A DNA stretch of 64,000 nt from Antennarius striatus (taxonomy: Eukaryota; Chordata; Actinopteri; Lophiiformes; Antennariidae): contig NC_090778.1 in the NCBI RefSeq assembly GCF_040054535.1, positions 15,825,001-15,889,000 of the forward strand. Direction: 5' to 3'. Numbering within the stretch: position 1 is the first letter of the stretch; each line of letters opens with the position of its first letter. This document shows positions 22,148 to 51,215 of this stretch, in pieces. Made by a program: the position numbers and the translations under genes. The notes beneath the pieces were generated by a model, which saw only the letters and a list, made by a program, of their open reading frames with translations, made no database searches and was not told where the DNA came from.

Positions 22148-25100
22148 ATCCCTCCTTGAGTCGTCACCTTATCGTGGTGGAGGGGTTTGTGTGTCCCAAT
22201 GATCCTAGGAGCTAAGTTATCTGGGGCTTTGTGCCCCTGGCAGGGTCACCCATGACAAACAGGTCCTAGGTGAGGGACCAGACAAAAGACAGCTCAAAGA
22301 CCCCTAATGATGAACAAAAACAACGAACCACGTTTTCCCGGGGCTCCCCTCTGGAGCCAAGCCTGGAGGTGGGGCTTGAAGGCGAATGCCCGGTGGCCGG
22401 GCCTGCACCCATAGGGCCCGGTCGGGCGCAGCCCGAAAGGACAATGTGGGTCCCCCTTCCCATGGGTTCACCACCTGTGGGAGGGGCCATAGGGGTCGGG
22501 AGCATTGTGAGCTGGGCGGTAGCCGAAGGCGGGGACCTTGGCGATCTGATCCCCGGCTACAGAAGCTGGCTCTTGGGACTTGGAATGTCACCTCTCTGGC
22601 AGGGAAGGAGCCCAAGCTGGTGTGTGAGGTCTAGAAGTTCCGACTAGATATAGTCGGGCTCACCTCCACACACAGCTTGGGCTCTGGTACCAGTCCTCTC
22701 GAGAGGGGTTGGACTCTCTTCCACTCTGGAGTTGCCCATGGTGAGAGATGCCGAGCAGGTGTGGGTATACTTATAGCCCCCCGGCTTGGCGCCTGTACAT
22801 TGGGGTTCACCCCGGTGGACGAGAGGGTAGCCTCCCTCCACCTTTGGGTGGGGGACAGGTCCTGACTGTTATTTGTGCTTATGCACCAAACAGCAGTTCA
22901 GAGTACCCAACCTTTTTGGAGTCCTTGGAGGGGGTGCTGGAAAACATTCCCACTGGGGACTCCATCGTTCTGCTGGGGGACTTCAATGCTCACGTGGGCA
23001 ATGACAGTGAGACCTGGAAAGGGGCGTGATTGGGAGGAACGCCCCCCCCCCCGATCAGAACGCGAGTGGCGTTCTGTATTGGACTTCTGTGCTCGTCATG
23101 GACTGTCCAAAACGAACACCATGTACAGACACAACGGTGTCCATACGTGCAGTTGGCACCAGGACACCCTAGGCCGCAGTTAGATGATCGACTTTGTGGT
23201 CGTGTCATCGGACTTGCTGCTGCATGTCTTGGACACTTGGGTGAAGAGAGGGGCGGAGCCAACACACCACACCTGGTGGTGTGTTGGCTCTGATGGTGGG
23301 GGAAGATGCCGGTCTGACCTGGCAGACCCAAACGTATTGTGAGGGTCTGCTGGGAACGCCTGGCGGAATTCCCTGTCAGAAGGAGTTTCAACTCCCACCT
23401 CCGGCAGAACTTTACCCACATTCCGGGGGAGGCGGGGGACATTGAGTCTGAGTGGACCATGTTCCACGCCTCCATGGTCAAGGCGGCCGACCACAGCTGT
23501 GGCCGTAAGGTGGTCGGTGCCTGTCGTGGCGGCAACCCCAGAACCCGTTGGTGGACATCGGCGGTAAGGGATGCCGTCAAGCTGAAGGACTACTATCGGG
23601 CCTTTTTGGCCTGTGGGACTCCTGAGGCAGCTGATGGGTATCGGCTGATCAAGCGGAATGCAGCTTTGGTGGTTGCTGAGGCAAAAACTCGCACGTGGGA
23701 GGAGTTCGGTGAGGCCTTGGAGGACGACTTCCAGATGGCTTCGAGGAAATTCTGGTCCACCATCAGACGTTTCAGGAGGGGGAAGCAGTGCAGCATCAAC
23801 ACTGTGTATAGTAGGGATGGGGCGCTGCTGACCTCAACTCTGGACGTTGTGACTCGGTGGGGAGAATACTTCGAAGACCTTCTCAATTCCGGCGACACGC
23901 CTTCCCATGAGGAAGCAGAGTCTGGGTTCCCTCAGACGGGCTCTCCTATCTCTGGGGTTGAGGTCACCAAGGTGGTTAAAAAGCTCCTCGGTGACAGGGC
24001 CCAGGGGGTGGATGAGATCTGCCCGGAGTTTCTAAAGGCTCTGGATGTTGTAGGGCTGTCCTGGTTGACACGCCTCTGCAACATCGCGTGGACGTCGGGG
24101 ACAGTGCCTCTGGATTGGCAGACTGGGGTGGTGGACCCCCTTTTTAAGAAGGGGGACCGAAGGGTGTGTTCCAACTACAGGGGTATCACACTCCTCAGCC
24201 TCCCCGGCAAGGTCTATTCAGGGGTTCTGGAGAGGAGGGTCCGTCGGGAAGTCAAATCTCGGATTCAGGAGGAGCAGTGTGGTCCACTGTTCCTGGCAGT
24301 GGAATAGTAGACCAGCTCTACACCCTCTGCAGGGTCCTTGAGGGGGCATGGGAGTTCGCCCAACCAGTCTACATGTGTTTTGTGGACTTGGAGAAGGCGT
24401 TCGACAGTGTTCCTCGGGGGGTTCTGTGGGGGGTGCTTCGGGAGTATGGGGTACCGAACCCCTTGATAAGGGCTGTTCGGTCCCTGTACGACCGATGTCA
24501 TAGTTTGGTCCACATTGCCGGCAGTAAATCGGATTTGTTTCCAGTGAGGGTTGGACTCCACCAAGGCTGCCCTTTGTCACCGATTCTGTTCATAACTTTT
24601 ATGGACAGAATTTCTAGGCGCAGCCAAGGCATTGAGGGTGTCCGGTTTGGTGGCCTCAGTATCGCATCTCTGCTTTTTCTAGATGACGTGGTGCTGTTGG
24701 CTTCATCAAGCCGTGATCTCCAACTCTCACTGGAGCGGTTCGCAGCCGAGTGTGAAGCGGTTGGAATGAGAATCAGCACCTCCAAATCTGAGACCATGGT
24801 CCTCAGTCAGAAAAGGGTGGAGTGCTCTCTCTGGGTTGGGGATGAGATCCTGCCCCAAGTGGAGGAGTTCAAGTATCTTGGGGTCTCGTTCACGAGTGAG
24901 GGTACGATGGAACGGGAGATCGACAGGCAGATCGGTGCAGGGTCTGCAGTGATGCGGACTCTGTATCGGTCTGTCGTGGTGAAGAAGGAGCTGACCCGAA
25001 AGGCAAAGCTCTCAATTTACCAGTCGATCTACATTCCTGCCCTCACCTATGGTCACGAGCTGTGGGTCGTGACTGAAAGGACGAGATCCCGGATACAAGC

Positions 25101-25490
25101 GGCCGAAATGAGTTTCCTCCGCAGGGTGTCCGGGCTCTCCCTTAGAGATAGGGTGAGAAGTTCGGTCATCCGGGAGGGACTCAGAGTCGAGCCGCTGCTC
25201 CTCCGCATTGAGGGGAGCCAGATGACGTGGCTCGGGCATCTGGTCAGGATGCCTCCTGGACACCTCCCTGCTGAGGTGTTCCGGGCACGTCCCACCGGGA
25301 GGAGGCCCTGGGGACGACCCAGGACACACTGGAGAGACTATGTCTCCTGGCTGGCCTGGGAAAGCCTTGGGATTCTCCCGGAGGAGCTGGACAAAGTGGC
25401 TAGGGAGAGGGAAGTCTGGGCTTCCCTGCTTAAGCTGCTGCCCCCGCGACCCGATCCCGGATAAGCGGAACAAGATGGATGAATGGAAGG
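22148..25490 (+). mobile_element. Rex3 (RTE-clade) non-LTR retrotransposon, near full length, inactive (copy A)
   Basis: The element starts with CTCCTTGAGTCGTCACCTT and ends with GATCCCGGATAAGCGG. It encodes an apurinic-type endonuclease (WNVTSLAGKEP about 22580; [12 protein letters not shown] about 22970) and a reverse transcriptase (WQTGVVDPLFKKGDRR about 24115; LHQGCPLSPILFITFMDR about 24560; LLFLDDVVLL about 24670). The blocks TGGCAGACTGGGGTGGTGG and CTGCCCTTTGTCACCG are conserved Rex3 regions. Reading frames are broken: a TAG at 22632 where copy B has GAG, a frameshift near 23020-23050 at a C homopolymer, and another near 24280. The RT box reads FLDD where copy B has FADD. It lies between plat and ikbkb. 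Confidence 0.9.
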
Positions 25491-25497
25491 TACATGC

Positions 25498-25995
25498 AGT
25501 CAATCAAAGTACACCAGGTTTCAAAATACTGGGTATCATTGACATTTGAAAAATTACATAGACTTTAATGTTTCATTTTTAATGGTATTTGCCTGCAAAA
25601 TGTACACAAAATGTCTTGGTTGGGAACTTTATGTCCACATACAATTTTCACCTTCAAAAGCATTCCAGTACAGAGCAAATCAGTTTTTTTCCTTTACAGT
25701 TTATTACAGGAGGTACGGTAAAAATACTGTTTACAATATGATAGAAAAGAAAAAGCTTACAGTGAAAAAAATAGCCACACACAAGAGCACTCTGAACAAA
25801 AAAAAACAACAACAGCAAAAAGCTCGGAAAAAAGTGTGTGTGTGTGTGTGTGTGGGGGGGGCTTATGTAAAAAAACACAAAATTACTGTCTCTAATCTCT
25901 ATGTTCTCTGATATCATCCAAGGCGATGCACCTGGGTTAGAACCGCTTGGTACGCCGGATCCACCCTTGGCAATGATCGGCTGTGTGTCTATGGG
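25498..25995. other. Short intergenic stretch between Rex3 and SINE
   Basis: AT-rich, with an A-rich (AACAACAAC) run followed by (GT)n and a G homopolymer near 25795-25860. No gene recognised. Confidence 0.5.
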
Positions 25996-26315
25996 GGGGC
26001 AGTGACTCAGCGGTAGAGCGGGTCGTCCAATGTTCCAAGATTGGCGGTTCAATTCCCCCTCCCACCCAAAAATACCTGGAGTGTGAGCTGACAGTGGGAG
26101 GTGTCAGCTCACCTCCGAGCACTGCCGACGCACCCTTGAGCAAGGCGCCGTCCCCCCTTACAAGTTGCTCATTTAGGTGCAGCATAAAGGGGCTGCTGCC
26201 ACTCTACCCCCCCCCCCCATGCGTATGGGACCCCTGTGTGTGTGAATGTGTGTTCAGGGCCTGTTCACAATAATATATGCATGTATGAATTACTAACTTG
26301 AGTGAGCCAAAGAAA
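25996..26315 (+). mobile_element. tRNA-derived SINE (copy 1)
   Basis: Begins with GGGGGGGCAGTGACTCAGCGGTAG (pol III A-box-like) and has a B-box-like GGTTCAATTCC at 26045-26055, followed by a body shared with the copies at 34500 and 42001 (GACAGTGGGAGGTGTCAGC, CCTTGAGCAAGG). Confidence 0.75.
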
Positions 26316-26679
26316 ATTAAAAAAAAAAAAATTATTCAGTTGTTTGTTTATCAGCTGCGATATATTGTTTTTGAACTGATATCATTGCAGAAGAACAGGT
26401 TTTTTTAGTATATCCAAGTTTTGGAATATTGTTGTTGCTATTGTGGGATGTTGTGTGTTAACATTTGAAAATAATTTTAAAAAAACAATCCATAAGTTTG
26501 CTGGGAGGTATAGCTTGTCTGTTAAGAAAATGAAAGCATTGTGGAAATATATTCACTGACTGCATATTGAGTGAAAACAACATGAAATGTGTGAATGGTA
26601 TGGCCACAAAAGACCGATGCTGTGCTAACTGTGTTTAGAGATTTGAAAATGTGACTGCTGTTTGGAAAAACACTTGTTA

Positions 26680-27440
26680 GCGACTGAAAAAAAACTCTAA
26701 TATCCCTGAGGCAGGATTCCAATTTAATTAGCTAATCAGATTAATTTGTTTTCATTGATAAATATAATTGAGTATCGTCAGCATAACAATGAAAATTAAT
26801 GTTATGTTTCTTTATAATATTTCCCAATGGTAACATATACAGATTAAACAGAATTGGTCCCAGTACGGATCCTTGAGGTACTCCACAGGTGAGAGTCCCT
26901 CGATCTGAAGATTTATTGTTGACATAGACAAACTGAAATCGGTCGGATAGATATGACCTAAACCAATCTAGTGGTGAGTTTTTAATCCCAACTTCCTCTT
27001 CCAATCTCCCTAAACGAATATTATGGTCAACAGTACCGAATGCTGCACTCAGGTCTAATAGGACTAGAACAGATAGAAGACCTTTATCTGATGCTGTTAA
27101 AAGGTCATTTGTGAATTTTAGCAGTGCAGTGTCCGTACTGTAGTTTGTTCTAAAACCTGACTGAAAATTCTACAGATTTTTCTCAAACAGGTAGTCATTT
27201 AGCTGTTTGGCATTCTCTAGGATCTTAGATAGGAATGGCAGGTTAGAGATCAGCCTGTAATTTGAGAGGGTGCCAGCATCTAGGTTTGGTTTCTTAAGGA
27301 GGGGCTTGATCATAGCCACTTTGAAAGATTGCGGTACATAACCTATTTTTAAGGATTGATTAATTATGGATAGTACAGGTATACTTATTAATGGTAGAAC
27401 CTCTTTGAGGAGCGTACTTGGAATTTTGTCTAGAAGACAG
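26680..27440 (-). mobile_element. LINE reverse-transcriptase fragment (CR1/L2/Rex1-like)
   Basis: Minus-strand frames carry consecutive RT blocks: IPSTLLKEVLPLIS and FKVAMIKPLLKKPNLDAG with YRLISNLPFLSKILE (about 27430-27170), then [13 protein letters not shown] sequence, [13 protein letters not shown] and [16 protein letters not shown] with [10 protein letters not shown] (about 27000-26750), then KLESCLRDIR. The frame is broken by a stop and frameshift around 27170. The 3' half after KLESCLRDIR is not here. Confidence 0.8.
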
Positions 27441-27604
27441 AAATAATGTTTGTTTATTGTATGCACCAGAAATTACATGCATTAAATCACGTTATATAAA
27501 TAAATGTAATTTATTCAGAATTTTTAATTTATTTACATACAATTTTTACAATTTCTTTGACGTCATCATCTATGTTCCCAACGTGCCAGAATGCAGTTGA
27601 AAGC

Positions 27605-27660
27605 AGCGTCCTGAACCTGCGCCGCTGGCTCCGCCCCCTTGTGGGCGGCCCCTTCAGGTT
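27605..27660 (+). promoter_or_regulatory. ikbkb: Predicted ikbkb promoter with GC boxes
   Basis: A short GC-rich island in AT-rich DNA contains CTCCGCCCCCTT at about 27629-27640 and GTGGGCGGCC at 27641-27650, opposed Sp1/KLF-type boxes. An ETS-like CAGGAAGTAG follows near 27680. A donor about 180 bp downstream fits a TATA-less housekeeping-type promoter. Confidence 0.5.
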
Positions 27661-27689
27661 TACAGGAAACATGAGAATCAGGAAGTAGA

Positions 27690-27827
27690 AAGTTTCTCAG
27701 ACTTGTTCTGTCGCCAAAAAATGTTGCTGGAGACTAAAAAGTTTAGGTCGTTTTGAAGTCGAGATACAAACAGTGTCCAAGGAACAACAGGTGTGAATAC
27801 GTGTGAACGCTGCCTACGACGTCCAAG
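27690..27827 (+). other. ikbkb: Predicted ikbkb non-coding exon 1
   Basis: A good donor (CCAAG followed by GTAGGA) at 27827/27828 closes a stretch downstream of the GC boxes with no long reading frame. The ATG exon at 29157 has a pyrimidine-rich tract and ATACAAG acceptor upstream (about 29140), so a preceding UTR exon is expected. The exact start is not defined. Confidence 0.45.
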
Positions 27828-29156
27828 GTAGGATTTGATTTAAAAAAAAAAGAAAAGAAAAGAAAAAGAAAAACACCGAAGCTGAAGCGGTTTAAAATAA
27901 AATCCCGAAACGGGTGCATTTTGTCACTTTGCAACACGACGACAAAACAGGAAATATGTTCACTAAGAGATTTCATGTTTTGTGTTGGGATGCAGCCTTT
28001 ATCATAAAGCGGACAGGTGGGATCAATATTCACAAATCAATAAAAACTCAGAATAATGGATGTGAACAGACCGGATTATGGCCCGTGAGGCTGTGTTAAT
28101 AACACATTTAGGTGTGAAGAGCCAATGACAACCATTGATCTCTGCCCATAATACATCTATTCAGCCCCTAATCAATATTGTAAAATACCAGCTGACAATA
28201 TGGTTAGAATCTGCAACGTCAACAAGCTGTAGGTGGATTACATATGGGGTTTGGATGATAGTAACAGTGACAGGATCTGTATTTCAACTGTTTAACAAGA
28301 AAAATAACCAAAAACAAACAGCGTGATATTGGATATATGATATATAAATTAATAGCAGGATGTGTCTCCTTGGTATTTCCATTTTCACAGCAGACACAGT
28401 CCACCTACCGATCATAAAACAGAAAGAGGAGTTACAGGAGACAGCAGGAACTCATGATCATGTCACCGATCACCCATGACAGAATGACTGGGAGCCATTA
28501 AATCAACGCTAACAGCCTCAAACTGAAGCATTTCAGTGCAGATGTTGGGTCGGGATCAAATTTGGCAGGAAGCACTAAAGCCCCTGTAGGATGAATCCTA
28601 ATGCCTGGTGAGATCTAGATTCACCAGTAGGTCAAAAACTCTTCATTATAATGACCAAATTATCTTACATAATTTATGTAACCCATGATTTTCCACATGT
28701 CTTCTAGTTGCTTCTTTGTCTACCAAACATTCCAAAGCAAAAACATTTTCGGTTTATAAATCCGTAAATCAAAGGGAATAAAACATTTCAATATTTTGTT
28801 AGCTTTAAACTAAAAACTTTTGGCATAAATACATCCATAGAATATCTAAATCCTAAAGAATACATTATTACTGCAGCACAATTGATCATTATTATTATTA
28901 TATGTTGTTTTCTTAGCATGCATTTGTATTTCCAGCATAGTATAAAGACCATAAAACACTCACTCTACAAACAATTCGCTAACGACAATAAATTTTCTTT
29001 CTTGCTACTTTCAACAAATGCTATATTTTTCCCTAGTAGTGAGATTGATGACTGGAGCAAACTTGTGTCTTCATTTTTGTTTTCTGTGTTCAACATGTTT
29101 TTTATTTATATTCTTTTTATTTCTTATATTGGATACAAGGAAAAGCTGATGACGCC

Positions 29157-46305
<17,149 letters not shown>

Positions 46306-47168
46306 GTTGCTTGGTTCTTGGCTGACATGTAGTACTGTCCTGCCTCTGTGTGGATGGGATGTCAAACTACATGAGGTTTGTTAATGTCTGTGGAATAATG
46401 GCTGCTAGCACATATTTTTCTTACGGAGAAGAGTAGGTACGTCTTTCCAAGTTAAAAACCTGTGCCAACTAGCAGTGCATCAACATGTGTCTCAGTTTGG
46501 GATTAGCAGGAATTTATTCAACCATTATCTTAATTACCATATCTAATTTTAACAAAAAATTGTGCATTTTTGAGTAAATTTGCATGTCACAATTCATCCA
46601 TAGAAGACTATTTTTTTATTCTCACATAAAGAAGTGACAAAATATACAGGACTAAAAGGAATTCAACCAAAACTGAGAAAAAAATTTTTTTTTTAAAAGT
46701 ACATTTGCATTTGTTTCACCATGTGGGGTGTACTTGAATCTGAAAATGACTCGCATTATATTTTAAATACTTGTGTGTTACCCCAGATAAAAACAGAGCT
46801 GTAATCCTATTCCTAAATCACATCTGCCTGGGACCATGGGTTATGAATATACATGCATCAGTTTGTTTCGCACTGGACCGTTACTTTAAAATTTTAAGAC
46901 AATCACAATGAGTGATGTTTTTAACTGTACGTAAGAATACTATGACATCTTGTGTTGAATGTAATCATGATTTTATATGCAAATACTGATAAATGTATGG
47001 AGGGTGGACGTGATATCATTAGCATCTGCACATTATGGATTAGCCCAATATTCCTGAAATTAGTTAATGTAGTGTTTAGTTCATGTCACACTGATATTGA
47101 AGCTGCTGTTGATAACCACCTAAACTTCATTATCACAAGTTTCATTGTTTTTTACTGACACTGAAGTA

Positions 47169-47318
47169 CAATATTTTCCGAACTATAAGGCGCACCTTCA
47201 ACGAATGATCATTCTAAAAAAAATTTCATATATAAGGCGCACTGGATTATAAGGTGCACTGTTAGTTTTTGAGAAAATTCAAGGCTTTTTGGTGCGCCTT
47301 AGAGTGCAGAAAATACTG
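47169..47318. mobile_element. Short MITE (copy 2 of the CAGTATTTTCCG family)
   Basis: Ends CAATATTTTCCGAAC (47169-47183) and GTGCAGAAAATACTG (47304-47318) are degenerate inverted repeats; the body has TATAAGGCGCAC repeats like the copy at 8012-8215. Confidence 0.72.
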
Positions 47319-47369
47319 TAGTCAAATGGTTGGTTGTTGGTTGTCACTTATCCAGGTTATGGTTATCCA

Positions 47370-47490
47370 AAGTTTTTTTAAGTCAATCCATTGGGCTTCA
47401 GTTCTAGAGCTGAAGACGCCTCTTGGATGAGAGGTGAACCGACTTTCTAAAGTCTAGTGGATTGACTTAAACACCGTTGGATAGTCACTT
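47370..47490. repeat. Dispersed fish repeat fragment
   Basis: Contains AGACGCCTCTTGGATGAGAGGTGAACC flanked on both sides by versions of AGTCAATCCATTG / AGTGGATTGACTT, so it is itself partly palindromic. A related motif occurs near 17410-17500. The family is unknown to me. Confidence 0.5.
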
Positions 47491-47879
47491 ACGTTTTGCA
47501 AAACTGAGATGATGGTTATCTCAGTTTGGCAAAACCATCTTCTTCAACAACAGCATTGTTGAAGAAGATGCGACTCCTTCAACAATGCTGTTGTACAAAT
47601 ACATCTAGAGTTATTTCACATATTGCAGCTGCACCTCCTTAATCACAACTATTGGATGCAGATTGCAGGTCATACAAAAGGTTGAACTGTTACATATTCT
47701 CAGGTATCTGTAATTTCTTTTGTGTGTGCATGTACTGTTAGAATATCTGAAGAACACTTTTAGAAGAAGAAGAAAAGACTTTGGATCTTGAATGCAATGT
47801 TTCTCTTTACCAAGTTCTCCTCTCTTTTTATGTCAACCAAAAGAATAATAAAAAATACACGTCCATCAAGATCATTGTG

Positions 47880-48659
47880 TTTATTACATTGTTTTAATCA
47901 AATCAGAACATAACCGCTGACAGTCTGTTACAAACCAGCGCATAAGATTTAAGTGAGAAAGGTTAAACAGGGCACAAATAGTGACAAAACGGGTTTAAAA
48001 TTGCCATTGGCTGTTTTATCACATGACCTGAAAAATAGACATGCAGGCAACTGAAGGTCCAAAGTTTAAAACTGAGTTACTGGTGGTCAAACGGAGTCGG
48101 GGTCCAACCATTCATTCAAGAATCATCAGTAACTATTATCTCCAAATTTTGTCTGTTTTCAGTCACTTTACTTAAAATGCTCCATCAGCTGTGAAAGCAT
48201 GCACCAAAACCACAATATACCTGAATAAGCACCCACTGATAAACATATTAGTGTCTATAATCTAAATATATCCAAGCAATAATGAGCTGACCACATTCAA
48301 AATGATATGCTTCCAAGAATACATGGCAGAAATGCTGCTAAAAGTGCACTTTGTTTAAGGAACATGTCGGATGAATTGCCTGTCTGATGTATCCAACATT
48401 TGTAGTATTCTGAAATATATACTCCTGTTGGTTGTTGGGTCAGTAGATAACATGATTTTAAAATAAACACAAAATAACACTCGATTCCTTTTAAAGGTGT
48501 AGTCCTGGAGGTCCTTGAGACGGCTCTAGGTTTCAGGGTCAAGGCCAAAGAATGTGTACATTAGAGGGAACGCCTGTTTACTTATGGACCTTTGTGGTCT
48601 TTCCACATGTGGGCTCTTTTATGGTTCCCTGTCTTCTCACCCGTTCTCCCATTGAATCT
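47880..48659 (-). other. vdac3: Predicted vdac3 3' UTR
   Basis: On the minus strand the first canonical signals after the stop are ATTAAA (47897-47892) and AATAAA (47885-47880), predicting a 3' UTR of about 0.8 kb that abuts the end of ikbkb. Confidence 0.5.
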
Positions 48660-51169
48660 TTACGCCTCCAGCTCGAAACCTATACCGATTTTGTGTCCCC
48701 CAGCGTTCACTTTCTTCCCATCAATCAGACCTGAGAGGGTGAGCTTCACTCCTGCAGGATAGGGTGAACAGTGATAGAACAATTACACATCAGGTCACTA
48801 GCTGTGTTGTTTGAAGTTTTGTTCCAGAAAAGAGTTTTAAAAACAAAAACTTCAGCAGACCTGGCCTCAGGGTCTGTGTGTATCCAACTCCAACGAGACA
48901 AGCATTGTCTACTTTAGCCTGTGAGGACAAAACATCATGGACAGGTGACACACTCACGAAGATCATTAGAAGTGTACACGAATGGGATCTGAGATGGTTA
49001 TTTTCCTCTGCATTCATAAAGTAGATCAACAGCAGCAGAAAACACATTCATTCCTCTAAAGCAGTGCTTCTCAAAAAAGAAAACATTTTGCGCCACATGC
49101 TCTCTCAACTTCTAAGTAGGGAATGAACACTCGGGTCAGGTTGAAATTTAGGACCAGCAGTGTAGACTATAGACTACCTGTAAGAAATCTCTGTCCCAAC
49201 CTGTCTGTTATTTCTTATTTTTTAATTATTGAAGGTGTTGTCCCCCTTGTAGGAGCTAAATAATGTAGGAACCAATGTTCGCTGGATTAGGTTTCTGCCA
49301 GGAAACATTAACCGCTGAACTCTGAATCTTATTGCTACTTGATGTTGACTGAGTAACTTGTTTCTCGTAGGTAGCCGTACTTTCATATTTAGAGTAGTAA
49401 TGGTATTTACCTCAAATGGAGATTATAGATTGAAATTTAATAAAAAACGACTTATGAACAATTAAGCTTACAAACAGTCTCTCGGAACCAATTGTGTTTG
49501 TAGGTTGAGGACTATCTGTAAATACCCCTGCGCTCACTATTAATTACAGTTAATGGCACATGTGAATGTGAAAGCGCCACTGCCCGTTACTGTCGTGGAT
49601 GTGCAGTTACACTTTATTCTGGCACATGTATGAAAAAGCGAACGGGAGTTTCCCCATGCAGGTTCCCCCAGGGTCACACACGCCCTGGTGATAGTCAGGG
49701 ATGTTAACGCTGTCCTACGTCTGGTTTAAACTGATTTTTATTCCCCAGTTAGAAAGCATGATTCTTTAGGCACTGCAGATATTCTAACTGGTAAAACTAA
49801 TCATGATGATGATGTGTCAATGATATTTAAAAGACAAGTCTTACAGACAAAGAGGTATCCTTATCCAGCTGGTACTTGGCACCAATTCCAAATTGTGTGT
49901 TGTTGCTGCCAGCAGTCCAGGCCAGTTGAACCGCCATCTCCAGGTTGCTGTTTACTGTTTGGTAAATGGAACCATTGAATTCTGTGCCGTCATTACTGAA
50001 AGAAAAAAGCAAAGCACAATGCAGAAGGTGGAGTCAGGCAGCACTGGATGATAAAGTGACTCATCCTGGGGAAACGCCTTCCCTCCCATGGCTCCCCTCC
50101 TTTTTGTTCATCTCCCTGTCTTTCTTGTGTTACAGTGACTCACACAGTGGTGAGAAGCTTGAGGTCTTCATTCTTGTAACCAAGGGCAAAGTTGTTCTGA
50201 ATCATTTTAGATTTAGCAGTGTCAAACGCCATCTGGTATCCAACCAACCAGCCTTCATAGGCCAGCACAGCAGCTCCATGAACTGTAGGACTGGCCTTGT
50301 CAAAGTCCAGGTCACAGCCCACGTTCACAAAGTCACGTTTGTAGCTAGTCTTCAGTTTGGCGCTCGTCTTCCTACGGAAAAAGAAAGAAAACTCACGTGA
50401 AGAGCAGTTTTATTATTTATTTGTTATACATATACTATAATAATACACCCAGCACTACTTGGGATGGGTAGGATTGCTGTTACCCAGTGTGAGGTACAAA
50501 TGACAGGCCCAGACCCAGCTTCAGACCTTTAGCCAGCTACACACAGATAAACAGACACAGAATCAAATATTTTGCCTTTGTGAATATACAGAATTTTCCA
50601 AACATTTTAAACTAATCCTAATTTCCACCTGGTCTTCTATGGTGATTTCTGATATGTGAGTATTTTCTGTGTTCCATTTTTGGCTGAAGTTGAGACCCAG
50701 GTCCTCCCGTTTGGTCTTGGTCTCCAGGTAGCCTCCTGACTTCCCTGTGTCAATGTTGCTGGCGCCAGAGGTGGCAAACTCCTGCAAGACAAAGAGGTGG
50801 GGTAGTGATAAGGAGATGAGATGAAAAGAGTAGCAGAAAGACAAAATGAGGATTAAAACTACATAAACTAGAGGTGTGAGGCATAACAGGTCTTAAGCTA
50901 CACAACCACTCTCGAGTGTGTAGGTAAGAACCACATCTTCCTGATGAAAATATTAGCTTGGCTGGTAGAAACAAAGGAAGGGGAATGAGGGACAGGTTGG
51001 TTGGGTGTGTTTGCAGGCTGGTTCTGTAATGACTGCAGCAGCCAGGCTAATGGTGTCACCAGATGAGCAACTGCTGCACAAAAAACACTTAGCAGAAAGC
51101 CTTCTATCATTGTCTACACACAAACTAGTCTTGCTGGCTTACCCTGAAATGCACCTGTTGTTAATCATT

Positions 51170-51215
<46 letters not shown>

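Larger units (their letters stand above)
46306..47870 (+). other. ikbkb: Predicted ikbkb 3' UTR
   Basis: After the stop I find no AATAAA or ATTAAA on the plus strand until 47847-47852. This predicts a 3' UTR of about 1.5 kb. It would contain the MITE at 47169-47318 and the hairpin cluster at 47493-47594. GATAAA variants at about 46787 and 46988 could serve as weak earlier signals. Confidence 0.5.

Noticed and set aside
22990-23580. 196-codon minus-strand frame (and similar antisense frames in both Rex3 copies)
   Set aside because: Shadow of the Rex3 coding strand; no homology of its own.
25996-26060. tRNA-like A and B boxes
   Set aside because: The boxes are part of a SINE body; no cloverleaf with acceptor stem and anticodon arm of a functional tRNA could be drawn.
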